64,000 nt of DNA, taken from assembly GCF_011806525.1 (NCBI RefSeq), contig NZ_JAAVKI010000006.1:264105-328104 (forward strand), read 5' to 3'. A model generated the notes under the pieces. It was not told where the DNA came from. It saw only the letters and a program-made list of their open reading frames with translations, and ran no database searches. Of the stretch, positions 46,097 to 54,343 are shown one piece after another; position 1 is the stretch's first letter; the number at the start of each line of letters is the position of its first letter. Source of the stretch: Thalassospira sp. HF15 (GTDB lineage Bacteria > Pseudomonadota > Alphaproteobacteria > Rhodospirillales > Thalassospiraceae). A program made the position numbers and the translations under genes.

Positions 46097-47197
46097 TCAC
46101 GCCGCTTTGCCGTTGGTGACTTCGACCGGTGGGGCGGCCACGAGTGCGCCGTTCGCATCAAAGGCAAACAGGCGTGTCGGATCGACATAGAACTGGGTGG
46201 CTTCGCCAAGGCGCGGGTTGTGAACACCCTCTTCCTGGATCACCCAGGACACGTCATTGAAATGAACGTGAACAAATGTTTCCGAACCGGTGATTTCGGC
46301 CAGTTCGACCTGTCCCTGCATGGTGATCGTGTCATCACCGGTCGGATCAACCGACAGATGATTGGCGCGAATGCCAAGCGTGTAACGGCCATTACCAAGA
46401 TTTGCCAGATGCCCCGCAAGCGGGACCTGATGGCCGCTTTTCATAAAGATCGCGCCATCGCGTACTTCGGCTTCGACCAGGTTGATCGGCGGATCGGAAA
46501 AGATCAGGCCGGTCTCGACCGAGGCCGGGTTGTGATAAACCTGTGTCGTCGGACCGAACTGGGTCATCCGGCCTTCATGCATGACCGCACATTTCCCGCC
46601 AAGCAACAGGGCTTCCATCGGCTCGGTCGTGGCATAGACAACGATGGTATCGCGTTTCGCCAGAAGGTTCGGGATCTCTTCGCGCAGTTCTTCTCGCAGC
46701 TTGTAGTCAAGGTTGACCAGCGGTTCGTCCAGCAAAAGCAGCTTGCAATCCTTGACCATGGCGCGCGCCATGGCGGTACGCTGCTGCTGGCCACCGGAAA
46801 GTTCCTGTGGCAGGCGATCCAGCAGATGTTCGATATGCATCAGCTCGGCCGTTTCGCGCACACGCTTTTCAATTTCGGCCTTGTCGACACCCTGAAGCTT
46901 CAGCGGTGATGCGATATTGTCGAACACGTTCATCGACGGATAGTTGATGAACTGCTGATAGACCATGGCGACATTGCGTTTCTGCACGGCCATGCCGGTC
47001 ACATCGGTATCATCAACAAGAATGCGGCCCTTGGTCGGCGGCTCAAGCCCCGCCATGATCCGCATCAGGGTGGTTTTCCCGGCCAGGGTCCGCCCCAAAA
47101 GGACGTTGAATGATCCCGGTTCCAAGGTCATCGACACATCGTCGATGTGGGTTTCCCCACCCACGGTCTTGGTTATGTTTTCAAGCGTAAGGGTCAT
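46097..47197 (-). CDS. glpS: Glycerol ABC transporter ATP-binding protein
   Basis: Second ATPase of the pair, 366 residues. The Walker A is atypical (LLGRTLAGKTTLM), while the signature LSGGQQQR and Walker B (LLLDEPLVNLDYK) are intact; the switch residue lies in VVYATTEPMEALL, where Thr replaces the usual His. GlpS and GlpT therefore complement each other's degenerate motifs, which suggests an asymmetric heterodimer with one canonical site. The start overlaps the glpD stop by 4 bp. Confidence 0.88.
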   Translation of the reverse strand: MTLTLENITKTVGGETHIDDVSMTLEPGSFNVLLGRTLAGKTTLMRIMAGLEPPTKGRILVDDTDVTGMAVQKRNVAMVYQQFINYPSMNVFDNIASPLKLQGVDKAEIEKRVRETAELMHIEHLLDRLPQELSGGQQQRTAMARAMVKDCKLLLLDEPLVNLDYKLREELREEIPNLLAKRDTIVVYATTEPMEALLLGGKCAVMHEGRMTQFGPTTQVYHNPASVETGLIFSDPPINLVEAEVRDGAIFMKSGHQVPLAGHLANLGNGRYTLGIRANHLSVDPTGDDTITMQGQVELAEITGSETFVHVHFNDVSWVIQEEGVHNPRLGEATQFYVDPTRLFAFDANGALVAAPPVEVTNGKAA

Positions 47198-48750
47198 TTT
47201 CCACTGTTTCCTTCGCCCGCTTTCACGGTGTTTTTTGATGTCGGTTCGGTTTTGAACCATTGGACAATGGCATTACGCGTCTCATCCGAAAGGTGCAGCC
47301 CCAATTTGGAGCGGCGCCACAAAATATCATCGGCCGTTTTGGCCCATTCGTGATCCACCAGATGGCGCAATTCGCACTCATATACGTCGTCACCAAAGTG
47401 CTTTCCAAGCCCTTTCAGATCGCTGGCTTCCCCAATGATCTTGCTGGTGAGTGTGCCGTAGTTTTGCACGTAGCGGTAGATTTGTGCGTCTGGAATCCAG
47501 GGAAACTTCTTGTGCATCGCGGTAAGATACCGCTCGAAATCTGCATCCGGAATGTCACCGCCCGGAAGTGGCTTGTTCGCCGTCCATCTTGTGTCATCGC
47601 GACCAAGCAGCGGGCAAAGCTTGCTCATTGCGGATTCAGCCAGCTTGCGATACGTGGTGATCTTGCCGCCATAGATGTTTAGAAGCGGCGCACCATTATC
47701 TGCCGTTTCGCCCCGGTCAATTTCCAGAACATAATCACGGGTCACCTGGGATGCATCTTCGCTGCCATCGCCATAAAGCGGGCGAACGCCGGAATAGGCC
47801 CAGACAACATCGTCGGTGGTGATTTTCTTTTCGAAATAGGTATTGGCCAGTTCGCAGAGATATTTGGTTTCATCTGCGCTGATCGCGACCTTGGCCGGAT
47901 CACCCTTGTAATCACGGTCGGTGGTGCCGATCAGGGTAAAGTCCTGCTCATAGGGAATTGCAAAAACAATCCGTCCGTCCGGGTTCTGGAAGATATAGCA
48001 GTATTCATGGTCAAACAGTTTGGGCACCACGATATGGCTGCCCTGAACCATGCGAATACCCTGTTTTTTCTTAGCTTCGACCCGGTTTTGCAAAAGGTCG
48101 GCACACCAGGGGCCAGCCGCATTGACCAGTGATTTGGCCTTGATGGTTTTTTCTGATCCGTCATCGATGTTGCGAAGTGTGACAACCCACAAGTCGCCTT
48201 CGCGCTTGGCCGAGACACATTCGGTTCGTGTTTCGATATCGGCGCCGCGATCACGCGCATCCATGGCATTGAGAACCACAAGGCGGGCGTCCTGAACCCA
48301 GCAATCAGAATAAACGAACGCCTTTTCCATACCCTTGACCAAGGGCGCCCCGGCCGGGTGGTTGCGGAGTTTGATGCCTTTGGATCCGGGGAGTTTTTCA
48401 CGGCCGCCGAGATGGTCATACAGAAACAGGCCCAACCGGATCATCCATGCCGGGCGCAAACCCTTGACGTGGGGCAGGACAAAACGCAGCGGCCAGATGA
48501 TGTGCGGGGCTGCGCGCAGCAGAACTTCACGTTCAATCAATGCCTCACGCACAAGGCGGAATTCATAATGCTCAAGATAGCGCAGGCCACCATGGATCAG
48601 TTTCGTGCTGGCAGACGAGGTCGCGCTGGCGAGGTCATCTTTCTCACACAGATAGACGCTCAGCCCACGGCCCGACGCGTCACGCGCAATGCCCGTGCCA
48701 TTGATCCCACCACCAATGATGGCGATGTCATATGTGTTTGGAGTGAGCAA
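47194..48750 (-). CDS. glpD: Aerobic glycerol-3-phosphate dehydrogenase
   Basis: Membrane-associated FAD enzyme oxidising glycerol 3-phosphate to dihydroxyacetone phosphate with electrons passing to ubiquinone. The 518-residue protein opens with the FAD motif IAIIGGGINGTGIARDASGRG and retains STKLIHGGLRYLEHYEFRL and NAAGPWCADL. The start appears to be TTG at 48750, because GGGAGG lies six bases before it and no ATG is available before the FAD motif. A further TTG at 48765 would precede the ribosome-binding site. It is the first gene of the glp importer operon and overlaps glpS by 4 bp. Confidence 0.92.
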   Translation of the reverse strand: MLTPNTYDIAIIGGGINGTGIARDASGRGLSVYLCEKDDLASATSSASTKLIHGGLRYLEHYEFRLVREALIEREVLLRAAPHIIWPLRFVLPHVKGLRPAWMIRLGLFLYDHLGGREKLPGSKGIKLRNHPAGAPLVKGMEKAFVYSDCWVQDARLVVLNAMDARDRGADIETRTECVSAKREGDLWVVTLRNIDDGSEKTIKAKSLVNAAGPWCADLLQNRVEAKKKQGIRMVQGSHIVVPKLFDHEYCYIFQNPDGRIVFAIPYEQDFTLIGTTDRDYKGDPAKVAISADETKYLCELANTYFEKKITTDDVVWAYSGVRPLYGDGSEDASQVTRDYVLEIDRGETADNGAPLLNIYGGKITTYRKLAESAMSKLCPLLGRDDTRWTANKPLPGGDIPDADFERYLTAMHKKFPWIPDAQIYRYVQNYGTLTSKIIGEASDLKGLGKHFGDDVYECELRHLVDHEWAKTADDILWRRSKLGLHLSDETRNAIVQWFKTEPTSKNTVKAGEGNSGK

Positions 48751-49296
48751 CCGATTCCTCCCCAATTGCTCTTATTTGTGACAGCTGTTCTCAACTGCCG
48801 TTCTGTTCTTTCACAAACGTTACGAACGCCCCAAAATAATTGCAAGCGAAAATTATGGTGATTTGAAATTTTCGATTACGAACTCAATTTGATGAATTGT
48901 AACGTATTGTTATTGTTCCAAATTTCTTGGCGTTCCAAGTTCTCTGGCACGGGAAAGCCGTATTGTTTCGTTTCCAATCAGGGGGCAGGAAAGCTCAGAA
49001 TCGGTTGAAAATGAAAAAATAGGGGATGTGGGGCGTTTTTTAAGCGTGCAGCATTCCGGTGTGATCTATGCGCGCCGGGAATAGATCAACAGACGGCAAT
49101 GTGCCGCAGGTTCTTTTAAAACAGGGCCTGAAACACCCGTTGGCTGCAATCTTATGGCAAACGGGACGTTTACCCCGGTTTGCGATTGCTATTGGGGGAA
49201 TATCTCGCAAAAATGTGGCATCCACCACGGAGCAGACTAGATAAGGACCAGTGTTCGATCATGTCGCTCCCAATAATGCTTTCCGGAGGCACTCAA
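48751..49296. other. 546-bp divergent region between glpD and the aldehyde dehydrogenase
   Basis: It is AT-rich near glpD and contains the inverted repeat and ACGAAC elements described separately. No gene is supported. A frame extending the aldehyde dehydrogenase to 49180 is present but lacks similarity. Confidence 0.45.
48820..48883 (-). promoter_or_regulatory. Candidate GlpR-type operator elements upstream of glpD
   Basis: TTACGAAC occurs twice (48820-48827 and 48876-48883); ACGAAC is the half-site seen in E. coli GlpR operators. A perfect inverted repeat CGAAAATT-N12-AATTTTCG (48847-48874) lies between them. Together they make a plausible DeoR/GlpR-type control region for the glp operon. 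No glpR gene is in the window. Confidence 0.4.
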
Positions 49297-50757
49297 ATGA
49301 TTTCGCTTAAAGACCCCACGCTTTTCACCCAGCAGGCCTATGTCGGCGGCGAATGGGTCGATGCCCCAGACGGGAAAACCGAACAGGTAACCAACCCGGC
49401 AACCGGCGAAGTGCTTGGCACAGTTCCCGTGCTTGGCCGTGATGCGGTTGCCCATGCCATCGAAGTTGCCGAAAAGGCGCAAAAGGCCTGGAAAAAACGC
49501 ACGGCCAAGGAGCGCTCGGTCATTCTGATGAAATGGTATGACCTGATGATGGAAAATCAGGACGACCTGGCCGCCTTGATGACGGCAGAGCAGGGCAAGC
49601 CCCTTGCCGAAGCCAAGGGCGAGATTGCCTATGGCTCATCGTTCCTGCAGTGGTTCGCCGAAGAAGCCAAACGCGTTTATGGCGATGTGATACCGACTTT
49701 TGCCGAGGGACGCCGTGTGATGGTTCTGAAAGAACCGATTGGTGTTTGTGCCGCCATCACACCATGGAACTTCCCGACCGCGATGATCACCCGTAAAGCT
49801 GCCCCGGCACTGGCCGTTGGTTGTGCGATGGTGGTCAAACCGGCGATGGAAACGCCCTATTCGGCGCTTGCCATGGCAATCCTCGCCGAACGCGCGGGCC
49901 TTCCCAAGGGGCTGCTGTCGATCGTCACCGGCGATGCCAAGGAAATTGGCGCCGAGATGACCGAAAATGCCAAGGTACGCAAGCTGACCTTTACCGGATC
50001 GACAGCGGTCGGCCGTCTGTTGATGCGTCAGTGTGCTGATACCGTCAAAAAGGTAAGCCTTGAGCTTGGCGGCAATGCGCCGTTCATCGTCTGTGAAGAT
50101 GCCGATATTGATGCGGCGGTCGAAGGGGCAATCGCCTCGAAATACCGCAATGCCGGTCAAACCTGTGTTTGTGCCAACCGCCTGTTCGTCCATGATGCGG
50201 TCTATGAGGAGTTTGCCGAAAAATATGCCGCCAAGGTCGCCGAAATGCCAGTGGGTAACGGTGCGGACGACGGTGTTGTGATCGGCCCGCTGATCACCGA
50301 AAAGGCGGTCGAAAAGGTTGAAAACCAGATTGAGGATGCACTGTCAAAAGGTGGTCGCATCCTGACGGGCGGCAAGCGTCACGAAAAAGGTGGCTCGTTC
50401 TTCCAGCCGACCGTGATTGCCGATGCAACCCGCGAAATGACAGTCTTCCGCGAGGAAACCTTTGGTCCGATGGCCCCGCTGATCCGGTTCAAGACCGATG
50501 ATGAAGTCCTCGAAATGGCCAATGATTCCGAGTTTGGTCTGGCGTCTTACTTCTATTCGCGGGATATCTCGCGCATCTGGAAGCTGGCCGAAGGGCTGGA
50601 AAGCGGGATTGTCGGGGTGAACACCGGCATCATTTCGACCGAGGTTGCGCCGTTTGGTGGCGTCAAGCAATCTGGTGTCGGCCGTGAAGGATCGAAATAC
50701 GGTGTCGAGGATTATCTCGAAATCAAATATGTCTGCATGGCTGGCGTCGACGAGTAA
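49297..50757 (+). CDS. gabD: NAD(P)-dependent aldehyde dehydrogenase (succinate-semialdehyde type)
   Basis: Aldehyde dehydrogenase of 486 residues. Catalytic Glu256 (LELGGNAPF) and Cys290 (GQTCVCANR) are present, and FTGSTAVGRLLM and CVCANRLFVHD match the GabD subgroup that oxidises succinate semialdehyde. The ATG at 49297 has GGAGG eight bases upstream. It is divergent from glpD and followed by a bidirectional terminator. Other semialdehydes generated nearby (malonate semialdehyde from beta-alanine, alpha-ketoglutarate semialdehyde from hydroxyproline) are possible substrates; the assignment to succinate semialdehyde is by family only. Confidence 0.82.
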   Translation: MISLKDPTLFTQQAYVGGEWVDAPDGKTEQVTNPATGEVLGTVPVLGRDAVAHAIEVAEKAQKAWKKRTAKERSVILMKWYDLMMENQDDLAALMTAEQGKPLAEAKGEIAYGSSFLQWFAEEAKRVYGDVIPTFAEGRRVMVLKEPIGVCAAITPWNFPTAMITRKAAPALAVGCAMVVKPAMETPYSALAMAILAERAGLPKGLLSIVTGDAKEIGAEMTENAKVRKLTFTGSTAVGRLLMRQCADTVKKVSLELGGNAPFIVCEDADIDAAVEGAIASKYRNAGQTCVCANRLFVHDAVYEEFAEKYAAKVAEMPVGNGADDGVVIGPLITEKAVEKVENQIEDALSKGGRILTGGKRHEKGGSFFQPTVIADATREMTVFREETFGPMAPLIRFKTDDEVLEMANDSEFGLASYFYSRDISRIWKLAEGLESGIVGVNTGIISTEVAPFGGVKQSGVGREGSKYGVEDYLEIKYVCMAGVDE

Positions 50758-50783
50758 TCGTCACAACCAGGCAACAGAAATGC

Positions 50784-50815
50784 AAAAAGGGCGCTGCAAA
50801 TCGCAGCGCCCTTTT
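50784..50815. terminator. Bidirectional terminator
   Basis: AAAAGGGCGCTGC pairs with GCAGCGCCCTTTT around AAATC. It ends the aldehyde dehydrogenase gene (plus) and the hypothetical gene at 50841 (minus). Confidence 0.88.
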
Positions 50816-50840
50816 ACGTTCAGTATGGGTAGGTGCGCTA

Positions 50841-51392
50841 TCAGACCTCAAACAGGCCTTTTTTGCGCGCGCCGGATGCGTTGGGCTCTTCATCAGTATT
50901 ACCGGCAATTGACTGTGACGAGCCGCTTGGCAGTTCGGACTGCAGTTCGGTGAAGACATCAAACATGTTCGGATTGAACGCGATCCTGGCCTGCAGGCGA
51001 TCACGGCGTTCATCGGCGGTTTCATCACCATCTGCGGATTTGCCAAGTTCGGCCTCGGCAAGGCTGTTGCCATTGAGTTGTTGCTGGATCGCATCTGCAA
51101 TGACTTTTTCAACCGCCTGACGGTCGTCGGCATCCATTTCGGCAAGGCTTTCCTCATCCAGGCCCATGCTTTTGAGGATCTTGGCACGCAATTCTTCGAT
51201 CTTGCGTTCCTCGATCTCCTTTACATAGGTCGTAAAGCCATGCTCACGGATATAGGCCAGCTCGGCATTTTCTTCCTTCTTCTCTTCGGGAAGCGGGTTG
51301 CTGTTCGATGCAATCGTCTGACCGAAACTTGCAGCACTTTTGGCATTAGGCGCTGTGTTGGTGGCATTGACCAACATGTCATACAAACCCAT
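50841..51392 (-). CDS. Conserved hypothetical protein
   Basis: I do not recognise a named family. The 183-residue protein is soluble, rich in Glu, Ala and Gln, and largely helical. A short N-terminus (MGLYDMLVNATNTAP) leads to a Ser/Ala-rich linker, then a charged helical region (AYIREHGFTTYVKEIEERKIEELR) and a polar tail. No cysteines, membrane segment or signal peptide. The ATG at 51392 has GGAGG six bases before it; the open frame to 51665 is rejected for lack of a ribosome-binding site and biased composition. It is divergent from glpK. Confidence 0.6.
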   Translation of the reverse strand: MGLYDMLVNATNTAPNAKSAASFGQTIASNSNPLPEEKKEENAELAYIREHGFTTYVKEIEERKIEELRAKILKSMGLDEESLAEMDADDRQAVEKVIADAIQQQLNGNSLAEAELGKSADGDETADERRDRLQARIAFNPNMFDVFTELQSELPSGSSQSIAGNTDEEPNASGARKKGLFEV

Positions 51393-51725
51393 CAGAAACC
51401 TCCATGGGGAAAAAGATGCCGGTTGAACTTCATTCTGCGGTTTTCGATGCAAACCCTGTGCCGCGCTCAATCGGGATGCTTTTGCCCAGTGTCTTCCCAG
51501 TGTCTTCCCAGTGTTTGCCCCAAGATCGGTTTGAACATTTCGTTTTAAATCAGTGGCATGACGGCATTGCGCAGAAAAATTTTCGAAAACGAATTGTTTT
51601 TTGCCGCGATTTTTTTCTAAATAGAGCGATAAAACCAATGGCCTTGTCACACAGACGGGCCGCACCGCATCAATGCATGCAGGGTCGGATTGCAGGAAAA
51701 CTGCCGGCTCGGGAGGAAAACAAAC
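51393..51725. other. Divergent region between the hypothetical gene and glpK
   Basis: Besides the two promoters it holds a three-copy 11-bp direct repeat (51485-51517). No gene is supported. Confidence 0.45.
51485..51517 (+). repeat. Three tandem 11-bp repeats
   Basis: The unit CCCAGTGTCTT occurs three times head to tail; the last copy ends in TTG instead of CTT. The spacing is about one helical turn. It may be a polymorphic repeat or a tandem protein-binding site in the glpK upstream region. Confidence 0.8.
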
Positions 51726-53222
51726 ATGTCAGAAACGCGCTATATCCTTGCCATTGATCAGGGAACGACAAGCTCACGCGCCATTGTCTTTGACGAAAAC
51801 GGCCGCTCCGTTTCCGTCGCCCAGCAGGAATTTCCGCAACATTTTCCCAACAGTGGCTGGGTCGAACATGATCCGGAAGACCTGTGGAACACCGTCGTTG
51901 CCGTCTGCAAGGAGGCCTTGGGGCGCGTTGATGTGACAAAGGTTGCAGCCATCGGCATCACCAACCAGCGCGAAACCACCGTTGTCTGGGATCGCAAAAC
52001 CGGCAAGGCAATCTATAACGCCATTGTCTGGCAGGACCGACGCACCGCATCGCTGTGTCATGATCTTAAAAAAGGCGATCCCAAGCTTGAAGAAGCGGTC
52101 AACGCCAAGTCTGGCCTTTTGATTGATCCGTATTTCTCGGCAACCAAGGTTGCGTGGATTTTGGACCATGTAACCGGCGCCCGTGCACGTGCCGATCAGG
52201 GCGATCTGGCCTTTGGCACGGTCGACAGTTTCCTGTTGTGGCGTTTGACTGGTGGCAAGTCGCATGCAACGGATGCGACCAATGCGGCGCGTACCAACCT
52301 GTTTAACATTCGCGAAAACGCCTGGGATGACGAGCTTTGCAAAATCTTCCGCGTTCCGCGCAACATGCTGCCGGACGTCAAGGATTGTGCAGCCGATTTC
52401 GGCGTGACCGATGCCGATCTGTTCGGGGCTGAAATCCCGGTTCTTGGCATGGCGGGCGATCAACAGGCAGCGGCCTTTGGCCAGTGCTGTTTTGAGCCGG
52501 GCGATATCAAAAGCACCTATGGCACGGGTTGCTTTGTCATCCTCAATACCGGGGATGAGGCGGTGACTTCCCAACACCGTCTTCTGACGACGGTCGGGTA
52601 TCGCATCAATGGCAAGACAAGCTACGCCATCGAAGGGGCGATCTTTGTTGCCGGGGCGGCGGTTCAATGGCTTCGTGACGGGCTTGGCATCATCAAGTCA
52701 GCCGCTGAGACCGAAGGACTGGCAAAGTCGCTTGATGACAATCACGGTGTTTACCTTGTCCCGGCCTTTACCGGGCTTGGCGCGCCTTACTGGGACCCGG
52801 ATGCACGCGGGGCGATCTTTGGTTTGACCCGTGATACCGGGCCGCGCGAATTTGTCCGGGCTGCGCTTGAAAGCGTTTGCTATCAGACCTTTGATCTGTT
52901 TGAGGCGATGGCAGCTGATGGCGTTTCACCCAAGGCCGTGCGTGTTGATGGTGGCATGGTTGCCAATGACTGGATGTGTCAGACGCTTTCTGACGTTTTG
53001 GGCATTTCGGTCGAACGGCCGGAAGTGACCGAAACCACGGCATTGGGGGCGGCCTACCTTGCCGGATTGCAGGCCGGGATTTACCGCGATCTCGATCATA
53101 TTGCCGAGAACTGGCACCTTGATGCCAGCTTCGAGCCCGATATCGAACCGCGTCGCCGTCAGGGCCTTTTGGCTGGCTGGAAAGATGCGGTTAAGCGTGT
53201 GCAGACAACCCCAAGTGATTGA
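51726..53222 (+). CDS. glpK: Glycerol kinase
   Basis: ATP-dependent kinase forming glycerol 3-phosphate, the substrate of GlpD encoded on the other strand 3 kb away. The 498-residue protein starts with the FGGY-family phosphate motif [13 protein letters not shown] and keeps WQDRRT, the [13 protein letters not shown] stretch and the [12 protein letters not shown] motif. The ATG at 51726 has GGGAGG upstream. It is monocistronic, with a strong terminator. Together with the importer operon it completes glycerol uptake and entry into glycolysis. Confidence 0.95.
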   Translation: MSETRYILAIDQGTTSSRAIVFDENGRSVSVAQQEFPQHFPNSGWVEHDPEDLWNTVVAVCKEALGRVDVTKVAAIGITNQRETTVVWDRKTGKAIYNAIVWQDRRTASLCHDLKKGDPKLEEAVNAKSGLLIDPYFSATKVAWILDHVTGARARADQGDLAFGTVDSFLLWRLTGGKSHATDATNAARTNLFNIRENAWDDELCKIFRVPRNMLPDVKDCAADFGVTDADLFGAEIPVLGMAGDQQAAAFGQCCFEPGDIKSTYGTGCFVILNTGDEAVTSQHRLLTTVGYRINGKTSYAIEGAIFVAGAAVQWLRDGLGIIKSAAETEGLAKSLDDNHGVYLVPAFTGLGAPYWDPDARGAIFGLTRDTGPREFVRAALESVCYQTFDLFEAMAADGVSPKAVRVDGGMVANDWMCQTLSDVLGISVERPEVTETTALGAAYLAGLQAGIYRDLDHIAENWHLDASFEPDIEPRRRQGLLAGWKDAVKRVQTTPSD

Positions 53223-53295
53223 TACGCATGGCAGCCTTGCCGATGGATTTGCGGCGCGGGGCTGGTAAGTCTGCGAAATGATTTGTACTATCCGG

Positions 53296-53326
53296 GGACA
53301 GCGTCAATGATGCTGTCCTTTCTTTT
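53296..53326 (+). terminator. Terminator after glpK
   Basis: GGACAGC pairs with GCTGTCC, the stem continues into the loop as TCA/TGA, and TTTCTTTTT follows. Confidence 0.88.
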
Positions 53327-53401
53327 TGCGTGATCGGCGCGGTTTTCCCGATCTGTTGCGCAGTGCTGTGCATCCTTGCCCATTGTCACCTTGGGGGAAC
53401 C

Positions 53402-54343
53402 ATGCTTGATCTGATCGTCGATAAAGTTGGACCTGTCTTTTTGACGATCCTGTGTGGTTTCTTGCTGACCTACATCAAGATCATCAAGCGCGAAGGCATT
53501 CCGTTTTTGGCCAAGATCGCCATGAACGCCTTTATTCCGGCGATGCTTTTTCAGACCCTGTCGCAATCCGACATCAGTGCGCATTTCGACCTGCGCTTGT
53601 GGGGCAGCTACTATTCTGGCGTGCTTTTGAACTTTGCGTTGGTCTTTACCGTCGCCCGCGTATGGCTTGCGGCCAAAACTGATGAAGCAGCCGTCACCGC
53701 CATGGGTGGCGTCTTTTCCAACGTTGTTCTTCTCGGTATTCCGCTTGTACAGGCGGTTTATGGCGAAGAAGGCCTTGTGCCGCTGTTGATCGTGCTTTCG
53801 ATCCATCCGGTCACCCTGATGGGCTTGACGATCATGATTGTTGAAGGCAGTCGCGGCGGCGACAGCCACTGGTTCCCCAAAGTGTTGCGCAGCATCGCAC
53901 GTGTGGCCAGAAATCCGATCATTGCCGCGATCGTTCTGGGCGTTCTGGCGTCCCTGTTTGAAATTCGCATGCCCGAAATGGTTGATGGCACGCTTGAACG
54001 CTTCCGCACGGCCGGCCCGACCATCGCACTCTTGCTGGTGGGGGCGGGGCTCTATGGGCAGTCTGTACGCGGTAACCTCAGTGCCAGCTTGCTCTGCACC
54101 TGTGCCAAGATGTTTGTCCAGCCGCTTCTGGTGTTCTCGGTAGGGCATTTCGTCTTCGATCTGCCGCCACTCTGGCTGATGATCGTTACACTGGTCGCGG
54201 CACTACCCAGCGGGGCCAATGTCGCGATTGTCGCGGGCAGCTACAATGTCTGCATCGACCGTTCATCCACCACGATCTTGCTGACCACAATCATCAGCAT
54301 GCTGACCTTGCCGCTTCTGATCCTGTATGTCGGACCGCATTAA
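53402..54343 (+). CDS. AEC family (auxin efflux carrier) transporter
   Basis: Secondary transporter of 313 residues with about ten membrane segments, in the auxin efflux carrier/AEC family that in bacteria moves malate, malonate or other small organic acids. The two repeats are recognisable (FIPAMLFQTLSQS in the first half, LPSGANVAIVAGSYN in the second). The ATG at 53402 follows GGGGGAACC. The frame runs upstream to 53330 without similarity. The gene ends in a 4-bp convergent overlap with the oxidoreductase gene. Confidence 0.85.
   Translation: MLDLIVDKVGPVFLTILCGFLLTYIKIIKREGIPFLAKIAMNAFIPAMLFQTLSQSDISAHFDLRLWGSYYSGVLLNFALVFTVARVWLAAKTDEAAVTAMGGVFSNVVLLGIPLVQAVYGEEGLVPLLIVLSIHPVTLMGLTIMIVEGSRGGDSHWFPKVLRSIARVARNPIIAAIVLGVLASLFEIRMPEMVDGTLERFRTAGPTIALLLVGAGLYGQSVRGNLSASLLCTCAKMFVQPLLVFSVGHFVFDLPPLWLMIVTLVAALPSGANVAIVAGSYNVCIDRSSTTILLTTIISMLTLPLLILYVGPH

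Noticed and set aside
51485..51517. The short tandem repeat considered as a CRISPR fragment
   Set aside because: The units are 11 bp and contiguous, with no spacers and no cas genes.
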